From: Liolophura sinensis
Lineage: Eukaryota; Mollusca; Polyplacophora; Chitonida; Chitonidae
NCBI RefSeq assembly: GCF_032854445.1
Contig: NC_088295.1
Location: 52,371,249 to 52,435,248 of the forward strand
Length of the DNA stretch: 64,000 bases
Reading direction: 5' to 3'
Shown piece by piece: positions 1-10,475 of this stretch; position 1 is the stretch's first letter, and each line of letters begins with the position of its first letter. The position numbers and the translations under genes are program-made. The notes beneath the pieces are model-generated. The model was not told the DNA's origin, searched no databases, and worked only from the letters and a program-made list of their open reading frames with translations.

Positions 1-1100
1 AGGAACTCAGTTATACTGAGTATCTTTTAATTCTGACCACATATCCTTAACTTGGGACATTGTTGTTGAAAGGTGTATTATTAAATTTCCAAAAATTGAT
101 GATCTTGATGTATTTTTAAGGTAGAAATAGCAGAATATCAACTTATGATCACTTTTTGTACTGGGTTTCATTCTTATATAGTTTTTACAAATTTTGAAAG
201 TTACAATGATACAAGCCAAAAGTCAGTCCTTGACTAAGTGCTATTATTTTTCCGCCAGTGTAAATGACACAGTGTGTGAATTTTTCCCTCTCTATAGCAA
301 CTACACTTAACTCCCTTATTAGGTCATGCAAAGCTGAGCTGGTCTTGAGTGTTAGATAAGCTTTTTCTATCAATGTATGGACTGACCAGTGTATTACAGT
401 CGTCTCTAAGAATTAAATCGGAGCAATCAAAAATGTTTAATAAAATGGTAGTTACTAGACGGAAAAAGTTTTCTCTCAGTTAAAGAGATTGGGGCATATA
501 TGTTTGCTAAGGTGTATATATGACCACATTGCTCATTTTCAAGAAATGTATATCGATCTTCTAAGTCTTTCACCTGCTTCATTATTTTTTACAGGTTTAT
601 GAAATAAGGCTGATAGTCACCTAGACACATTGTTTCCACGGGAAAACTCTATCTGATCCCCCCATTCATTCATCCAAATTTTTCCTCGGATACTGAGCTG
701 TGCACTTCATGAAGGAAAAAAAATAGCTTTTTGACTTTTCAAATATAGAAACATTTCTGTTCTCTTATTTTTGTCCCTTATACCTCTTACATTTAATCAT
801 ATAACACATACCATAGTGAAAAAGTAAGAGCAGGCCTGTCATTTATTAAAATATTCAAATATCCTTTAAAATGTAAAGGAGTACTAGATTGAAAAAAAAA
901 ACTAACTCACTGGCTAAAGTGAGACTAACTTCTGCTACTGAGACTGCCTGAATGAAACAATTTAGATTTCCACTAATACAGACATATTAGGCCTACATGA
1001 TTTGTATTTATTTAACATAACAAATCAACACACGTGATATCTAGCATGTCATGAAGGGGCTCGCAACGAATGATGCTCGTCAGTCTGACTGTGTAAGAGT
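1..1100. other. AT-rich non-coding stretch upstream of RPL13A
   Basis: No exon-like reading frame, RNA gene or complete mobile element was recognised. Open frames are short, lie in unrelated phases and lack any familiar motif. It is probably intergenic DNA upstream of the RPL13A promoter. Confidence 0.5.
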
Positions 1101-1119
1101 TATCTCCCATAGCGGCGCT

Positions 1120-1185
1120 AGCTTCTTCCGGTTGGCCACCGTGATTTAGCCACGTGCAACCCGCGATCCTGCCTTTTTCACCGAC
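1120..1185 (+). promoter_or_regulatory. RPL13A: RPL13A promoter and TOP-type 5' UTR
   Basis: Directly before the inferred start codon there is a pyrimidine run, cctttttc (1172-1179), which fits the 5'-terminal oligopyrimidine tract of ribosomal protein mRNAs. Transcription would then begin at about C1172, leaving a 5' UTR of about 14 bases, typical for this class. Upstream are an E-box palindrome CACGTG (1151-1156) and an ETS-like TTCCGG (near 1125). TOP tracts couple translation to growth signalling through mTOR and LARP1 in animals. The exact start site is inferred. Confidence 0.6.
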
Positions 1186-4100
1186 ATGGGTTTCCAGAAT
1201 AAGGTAGTTCGCGAAGCACAATACATTTAATGCTCTTGTTAGCAGTAACGGTCCGTTTGGTGTACATGAAACATTTATATGTGTCATTCAAATAAAGGCC
1301 TTTTGATTGTAAGGATGATTTTCCTGATGGCATGCGTTACTTTAAGTTATAACTTGATATTTTGTCTCGTCTTTTCTTTACAACAACAACAACAAGTATA
1401 ATTCAGTGACCTGAGTGATCTTCTTCCTTCTTAAATATTCTGGCATTGACCTCGTTGAATTTAACGTTGTCGAATTACAACAGATACCATTCTTTCGGCT
1501 TTTCATCACTGAAACGAAACTGCAGAGAACGTTGTTATGATATTGGTTGAGAAATACCCACCGCAAGGGTGTCTTCGCGAAATATTTCGCTTGGGAGGAG
1601 CCATAAACTCTTTTAAACGGATTTGTATAGTTCAAGCATTCCAGTCCCTCGCAAGGAGCGAAGGAGGAGGGAATAAGTAACATGGAGCTAACTAGAGGGA
1701 ATTCTGATTTTTGTCGAGTGCTCAAGTTGAAAATACTAAAGCACATGGGAACTATCCTATGTGAAGGCTACATGCATACTGGTTACTTTGCCAGAAAGAA
1801 TTTCCTTATCTGAAAGATATATTTTCATTTTCCATGCAAAATTTTTCATTGCGTATCTCACCTGGGTAAATTTGCTTTATTTTCACCTCCAGTACTCCTA
1901 GTCATGTGACCCAGTCCTGTCAACGTGTTTGGATGAGTGACCAAAAGTTCCCCTTAATTCAGGTTGTCGAGCTATGTCTCCTGTAAAAATTGCTCCCCTA
2001 GTTTCTTACTGGAAGTGCTAGATATTGATCATCCCAAGTGAGGAGTTTGTTACAACATGTAAAGTGTATGAAGATTTCTAATTTACTGAACAAATTCACT
2101 TGGATTTGTTCTGTGGGCAACATTTCTGACAGGCTACCAACATATAACTGTATCTGATGGTGTCAACATGTCAAAATCGAAATTATTTATTAAAACTCAA
2201 CGTGACATTTTGATATTTCACACCCAGATGCTATGAAAGAAGTTGTAACATATATAAATATTAAATAAGCCTGGACTAAGGTTTCTTCAGTTTTCTGTGA
2301 TGATTTGTTATCCACCAAGATTTGACCTGTTTTCATGAAAACAGCTCAACATGCACTACCATCTGAGATAACTGAAATAATTTGGAACACTTCAAGTCCT
2401 ACTCCAGGGAAGTTAGAGGTCCTAAAAACTGAAAGCAAGATGTATGTTCAGTGTGAATGGATCAAAAAGTTGATTTTGTTTCTATTTTGAGGTTTTTTTT
2501 AACTGCTTTGTCAGTTTGTGGATTCACATTTCATAGAAACTATTTTAATTAATGTATAATTTGAAGTTATTTCAACCTGTTTAAAAAAGGAATGTACATT
2601 GATGAAATCTGTGTATGAACTTTCATTGCTGTTCATCTCACTTGACCCGATAGAATGCACCATTGGCTCTATCTTGTTGTATGGTTGTCTTTGTCTTCAT
2701 AGCCAGTATCTCAAATGATCACCTCCATGTCATCCGCTCTACCGCCATGTTTATTCATGTCAAACACATGGTTACAATGAAGTGCTCCAAAATGCGCAAA
2801 TTCCTCATTAAATTATATCATATAATGTTAAATTGCTTCATAAAGATGAGGACTATAAACCAAGTACAGTGTCAACAGCTCGCACATATTTACTCTATCT
2901 CCTCTGAAATTTGGGACACCTGGTCCGTTCATTTTAGCCAATGTATAAGTAATTCTAGCAAGTATATTGAGTTTCTTTTTTCTTACATGGTTAGATCATC
3001 TAATGAACAACATGCTCGTATCTTTACTGTTCCAAAAGGCCGGTAAAGAGATGTAATATTCTACTTTCAACACTGGTAATACCGAAATTTTAAAGAATTA
3101 GGGTAGCAGCAGTTTCTTTGGCAGGCGTTTTGGTGAATGTGCGTTTTTGAATAAGCACTTAGCAGTCCACAACACTTCCTCTGAGGTAAAAACGGCTTTT
3201 TAGGTGATCGTGCATGAAGTGAAATATTTAAGTAAGGCATTTAACTCCCATTAGTGTTGACCAGGCGTGTTGCCACATGTATGTAGAGTTCTGCTATCTG
3301 TAACACCCAGGGTCTGCAGCTGTTCCATAGTCTTTTTTTTTTTTTATTATTGTTTGAATGTCTTCTGGCATTCACTAAACAGGCAATAACAATGGCATTC
3401 ATTCAGACCAGTACACGTTGGTTATTGTGGTCATCTTGCTGAAAGTCACTCCTAATGGCTTTGATAGCAGTAGCCTGGTTTCAGTGCGTTTTTTCTAGTA
3501 CTTGGTATAACAAGCAGCATTGTTTCCTCATGGCTGTCCGAGTACCTGATTTCCTCAGGTGAAAACTGGCTTCTGGTCCAGTAGAGGTAAACATTCTTGT
3601 GTATCATTAAATTCAAATACCTGTGAAAAATAGTGTCAGTTATTTCTCCAGTTATCTGTGATGATTTGTTATCCACCAAGATTTGACCTGTTATGAAAAC
3701 AGCTCAACATGCACTACCATCTGAGATAACAGAAATAATTTGGAACACTTAACATCTGATTTTTCTAGACTACTTGAAATAATGCTAGTGTGGTTAATAT
3801 TTTCAGCCCATTATCATTGACGGCAGAGGACATCTGTTGGGTCGTCTGGCTGCAGTTGTGGCCAAGACCATCCTCCAAGGTAAGTAGCTGTACCTACCTC
3901 ATTTTTTATACATTACGAGTTGTACCAGTGTGTTGAGTGCGTATATGGCCTTTTTATCTTTTGCTGAGGAGATCAGTAGTTTCATGCGCTCAGATCACAA
4001 GAGGAAATATTTATCTTCAAGATTTCTCTCACAATGAAAAGCATTAAGGGCAAGTTCGATAAGTACCGTTACTTTAGTCAATGCATGCTGTTATTTCACG

Positions 4101-7100
4101 CTGGCAAAGACGAAGGTCATAATGGACATCACAAATCACACGCGAAGAAGAGCACAAGGTTTGGCTTAGTTGAGCAGAGAGAAAATACTTGCCTTATGTG
4201 AACTGCTAGATAGTCATTTTTCGATTTCGTTAGTAAGGGTGTGCAATTTAACTGTTTCAAAACAAAGTTACAAGAAGTTTTTCCACCTGTTACATTGTCA
4301 GCAATCTTTACTGTGGTCCGGGACAGTGACTATGTACAGAAAATACATCCACTTGAGACTGTATTCCTCATTAGGTCAGCCCAAGTGGTAACTTTTCGAA
4401 AGTGGTGTGACCAATCAGAAGCCTAGAATTTTCTCTGAATTGTTATAATTAATGTCTTAATTGACAGTAATGGTTGATACATATAGTGACACAGATTTCA
4501 GACCATCTTGGGTGGCACATAAACCAGTTTAGCTTACTGGCAAAATGACCCGTGTACCTTTATATCAAGGTGATTATTCCTTAGCTTATTAAGCTGGAAA
4601 TTTTGAACAGTTTGCTGAACAACAACAACAGGAAGTTTGGTACAGCATGCATTCAACTCACAAGACACCTCGCAGCTCAGAGCAAATAGAATAAAATTAC
4701 TTCTCAGCACTGCAGGTGGCCAAAACAATGTGTGAAAACTTAACTAGAACAATCCCTTTCTCAAATTTAAACGAAACAAAGGCTTTCCCCATGGTTTAAA
4801 AAAAGTGTACACGCTGTCCGCTTCAACTGCTGTACACCTCAATAAAGATTCTGAAGTTAAAAATAATCTTGATGTGTGGCCTGAAAGCCTGCTCTAATGT
4901 TAGTAAGCTAATTCTCTGGATTAAATAAAGAACACAAGTTCTAGACAAATGTTGAAATTACCTCCTCATATATACTATTACTACTAACTTTCCAAAAATG
5001 GATGAAAGTGACAAACTGTCTAAACAAACTCAGAATTTTTGAGTTGGTTCTGCTAAATACAAAAATGAATTGCATTTGACTCCTCCTGGTCTTATATTTT
5101 CTGAAAGTTGTCGAGGGAATCATATGGTCCAAACTATCAGCTGTACAAGATAACATGCAAATGAGGCAGCGCAAAGATTCTCTTATGCAACGTTTGCTCG
5201 TGGATCGCACATGCATATCGCCCTCTCGGATTGCAGAAATAACGTGTGTCGGATTCTTTAAAGGAAAAGACCTCTAAAACGCGAAGATAGATCACTTAAA
5301 ATTATGCACAAATGTACTTGCATTTTTTTTTTTTGAGAAGAGAGTTAAAGGCTTTCAAACATTTGAATTCCAAGGTGGGCTTTATGGACCATATTACCAG
5401 ATTTTAGGAACTCTGGATGTCACAGGAAGTTTTTCCAACTTTCTCATGACACTGAATGTTGTACATGTAATAACTTTTTTCACCCATGAGTAAAAGATTA
5501 CTGAAATAACGCTCCCAAAAATTCCTTCCTTCTCGTGATTATCAGGAAAAAAGATGGTGTTCCTAGATACTGTCAGTATGGCTCATAAAGGCTACCATAG
5601 AATTCAAATATTTGAATGCCTTTAAATGTGATGTTTAAAAGTGAGTATATTATGTATATTCTCAAAGCCTAAAGTCTAAAGTGTGTAACTTGCACTTTCA
5701 CTGGATTAGACTTCTTTGTTGTTAGGATTTTGATTCAGGATGCTGTTTGTTTCTCTGCAGGACAAAGAGTTGTTGTTGTGCGATGTGAGGGCATCAACAT
5801 TTCTGGAAACTTCTACAGAAACAAATGTGAGTTGGGTTGTATGTCTAATGTTCTTCCACTGCTGGTCACTGGAGTATGGCTTAAAACAATCAAGCAAAAA
5901 AAAAAAAAAAACTAAGATAGACATTAAGTATTTGATACTTGAAGCAAAGCCTCTGATTTACAAATCATAATTAATACATGGGCTGATGTGATTGTGATAA
6001 ATTGGAAGAAATTTGATCTATTTTAATTTAGTATTGAACCCAAGCCTGGAAATATGATGAAAAGCATTTCCTTACCTACTCTGATGTATAATGAAGGAAA
6101 TGATTAAGCTGAGATTAGGCTGTTATAGCTGTAGGGCAGGCAGAGGTTGGGTTGATCTGGTTGGTACTAAACCTGCAACTATTCATTTCAGTGAAGTACC
6201 TGAACTACCTGAGGAAGAGGTGTAATGTAAACCCAGCTCGTGGCTCCTTCCACTTCCGTGCCCCCAGCAAAGTCTTCTTCAAGGCTGTCAAGGGTAAATC
6301 TCAGTTACAGACAAACTGTTAGATATCTAAGATACCTACAGATATCCCGAGAATGGCTATGTTTAATTTCACAAATTATTAGGTCTTCGTTTCTTGGGAA
6401 TACTTATTCCTTATTGTTTGTCTTAATTACTCCTTGGAAAGTTAACAAAGGAAACCAATGGGTTCTAATGAATTTTCATGAACTGTCAGATACTTTTGGG
6501 ACTACTTGCGCACGTGGAGTTCGGATTGGGGTGTTATCTGAATTACATTTCAGAATTATGATAAATTGGAGTGGGATTCGTGGCTGGAAGACGCAAGTTC
6601 AGGGTCTCTAAAAATACCACTCTTCCTCATGAATGCATTCAGTGAGTTGGTGGGCTCGCAAAGTCACAGACGTTGACATTGTAGAAACAAATGGCTGCCA
6701 AGAATCCCAAGATAGAAATTGAATTTGAAGCTTTTTCCCCCAGTCCTGCTGGAATCCTGTGGCGATGATGATTATTTTTCTTACCTACATTGGTTGATAT
6801 CATCATGATAGGAATTATAAATCTGATGCCACTAGTCAGACTCCTGTCTGGAATGACTTGTGTCCTCTTGATGGTCCCTGTCAACAGTTTTCTGTTTTTC
6901 ATGAGAATTTTGGAAAATTTTATGTACATATGTTTTTACCCATGTCGTACTGTATTAAATGGTGGACATTTGTGTTGAACAAGTTATAAGATAATGTGCA
7001 ATATGACAGGGTTTAATGTGTTACATTACATTGCTTTGCCAGCAACTTGCGGATGATTGTGGGTTTCCCCCGGGCTCTGCCCGGTTTCCACCCACCATAA

Positions 7101-10100
7101 TGCTGGTCGCCATCTTATAAGTGAAATATTCTTGAGTAGGCCGTAAAACACCAATCAAATAAATAAATAAATATAAAGCTCAAAACATGCACTGAGGCGA
7201 TGTATAGGTCTTACAATCGAGAAATTGTAGCTGGATCTAGAGGCACTTAAAGATCTTTAAGTTACATTGCCTGAACAGGGTCTTTGGTGTGCAATTATAA
7301 TCTCCTCCCAAAGTAATCGTGACCATTTAATCAAAAATTTAAACAATACTGACCTGTAAGTTTGATTGTGATTCTACCTAAACATATGTCAGGAACCGAA
7401 AAATTACGTGAGATTGTGCTCGTGAGTTTTGCATCAGTATGTAGAGCTGAGCAAGTGAAAACATTGGATTACTGGGGGGGATATTTTCAGGAGGCACATA
7501 ATTCCTCTGACTGACCTATCACTGTAGAATCACAATGAATCTACAACGTAAGTCTCTTGTCAAGGGTTTTTTTCACTTTGAAACCACGTGAGGTTTTGAA
7601 GCCAGTGGCCACTTAATGTGTGCTTATAGTGATTCATGTATTGTATATAGACATGGATATTACTAAGGAAATACAGCAAAGTATTAGTAAAAACACCAGG
7701 AATTTTTTTTTATATCACTTGATGGCTGGCTGGCTGGCTTTAAACAGGTCAATGCTAAAGGGACATTATAATATTATAATTAAATTTTTATCTAGCACAG
7801 TCCAGTAAGTGACTTCCAAAATTGGCCTTTGCAAGTAACGTATCATAAAATGAGTGAAGGTCGTTAAAGATGACCACCTTGCACTGAACAGGATCAGGTT
7901 TATTGGGGTATTTCTACTTTTAGCTTTAGAAACAGAAGCTGCTTGTGCCTTGTGAGCATGAAACAGATTTGCGTCAACTCCTGCCAGCTGGAGTAACAAT
8001 TTTATTCACACTGCAACCAATCTCTGGATGATGTGGTTGCAGGAAACAAAGAGTTACCTCCCCCTATACCTTTTCTTTCAGCATACTTTTTCAAATAGTG
8101 AGTGAGTGCTTAGGGTTTAACGTCGTACTCAACAATTTTTCAGTCATATGACGACGAAGGAATCCATAGGGTGCATGTACGTGTAATGTGCCTCCTTGTT
8201 GCAGGACGGATTTCCACCGCTCTTTTATTTAGTGCTGCTTCACTGAGACAACTTACCGAAGGCAAGTAAGCCGCCCCGCCCGAGCCATTATACTGATACG
8301 GGTCAACCAGTCGTTGCACTATCCCCTTCATGCTGAACGTCAAGCGAGGAAGTTACAACTTCCTCTTTTAAAGTCTTAGGTGTGACTCGATCAAGGATTG
8401 ATCCTGGATATACCGGTCCCGAAGCGGACGCTCTACCACCTGTGCTATCCGGGCCAGTCTTTTTCAAATAGTGAAGAAAGCAAATCATAACGCATTAAAT
8501 CAGTCGGTTTAAGGTGCCTACCAGGTTTGCTAATTTTCACCAAAGATGTAACAACGATCACAAACTTTGATTATGTGAGCTCCATGTCATTGACATCAAA
8601 TAACTGAAGGAGTCTGGTACCTTTGCGCAGTATGTAAAGATAACAGAACAGTAACTTTAAACGTTAAGTGATTTAAAGTCAAACTTTTAAGGGGTGATGG
8701 CATCCTCAAATACTAAAACACAGCACCAAGGTTCCAGTTGTTCACATATCGTGGATACGATGGCTTTCTTTCAAAAACAACTTTGATTAAACCACGCTGT
8801 GAGTTCAAGCCCAGCTCATGCTTGCTTCCACTCCGGCTGGACGTGGGAAGGTCTGCCAGCAAGCTGCAGATGGTCATGGGTTTCCTCCCGGCTCTGCCTG
8901 GTTTCCACCCACCATAATGCTGGCTGCCGTGGTATAAGTGAAATATTCTTGAGTACGGTGTAAAACACCAATCAAATTAATAGATCAATTAAACCATTTC
9001 ACTATTAGATGACTACCAGATCAGGTAGCACTGTTTCTCGCGAGCCAACAGTGGACACTATATCTTGTTCTGTATCTGCATTTGGTGGGGTATTGCTGCT
9101 CCAAAAAAAGGGTCCTTTTCCCTTCCTTTGTAACGGGACTTAGTAATCTGATTTCATTTTCCAAGAGGCATCAGGGATATGTTTTTTGACCCTGGCATCT
9201 AGCATTACAGCCAGTCTGATATGCTTTCTTGGATTCTTTTAGTTGCTGAGGCAAATTGTTGCCGAAGAGTAACTCAGTTGCCCGGATGTCATGGGTATAG
9301 ATACTGACGTACTCTTTAGTCAGTGCATCTATTGCCATGGGAACTACCGTGTTAAAGTTCATTGGAGTTGGGGCTTTGTTGCAAATCAACAAAATAGCAG
9401 TGAGTTGTGCAACAGCCAACTTCATCTTAAGCATAGTGTTCTGGATGTTAGAAAGTAGATCAACATGCTTGTCCAATACACTCCCGTCACCAGGATTCTC
9501 TCTGAATCGGCAGATTCCAACATTTATCTGCATCCACTGTTCAGGGAGGCCTTGGCACTAACCACCATTGTATAGTACAGCTTTCAAATCCAGCCAATCA
9601 ATCAGTCCAAGTGTAGTGAACATTTTACTTCACCAGAACTTGTTTAATTTGTTTTCTCAGTTGAGCCATTCGACATTCGCAAGATGTGTTTAATGTGAAT
9701 ATTTGTGATGTTGAAAACATCAATCACATAAATAAAATCTGCACAAAAGTGTAATTGTGGCTTGACAGATGTGCACGTGTACACCTGTAGGCATCCTTTT
9801 CAATGTATTCCCAGAAGGGGTAGCCGAAAGTCCTGTTTTATGAAAATCCAGAATTTTTGTTACCTTGCAGATAGTTTTACACTGTATGCCACAGTGTTAA
9901 GTACAGGTTTAATAAATAACCTTGTAATCCTTCTGGAAGGGACAAGAACGTCATCTGGGGTGTTTTGTTCGTTTTGGTTGTGCACTACTGGAGTTGTGAT
10001 CATTTCACCCGTGATGAATTGTAACTTTTTACTTGGATTGGTTGAATTACCGTGATATGATCAATTACCGTGATATGATCAGTTACCGTGATATGATCAG

Positions 10101-10432
10101 TTACCGTGATATGATCAATCTCCTGAAACCCCACATCTGTCAAGTTATCACAGAACAAGAATGTTCTGTTATTCTTTAATCTTTTCGCATGTTTGCAATG
10201 TGTTATTTTCAAGCCAATTCTGAGGGCATTATTCTGTGTATAGTTATAAACCTATACTTTTTGAGAAGCCCTGAAATTTGCCAATCCAACCAGAATCATT
10301 TTGTCTCTAAATACAAATTAAAAACATCCATAAATTTTACGGAAATTTGTGCTTTCACCTGTGAAAAGGCTTAGGAATTGTATGTTGTACTTATGATCTG
10401 TATGTGTTACTAAAGATGCAAGCTTCATATAA

Positions 10433-10475
<43 letters not shown>

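Noticed and set aside
8303-8488. tRNA-like sequence on the - strand
   Set aside because: A and B boxes are present but the acceptor stem does not close and a SINE body follows, so it is a SINE head and not a tRNA gene.
10047-10118. Possible CRISPR-like array
   Set aside because: Direct 18-bp repeats without spacers in an animal intron; a simple tandem repeat.
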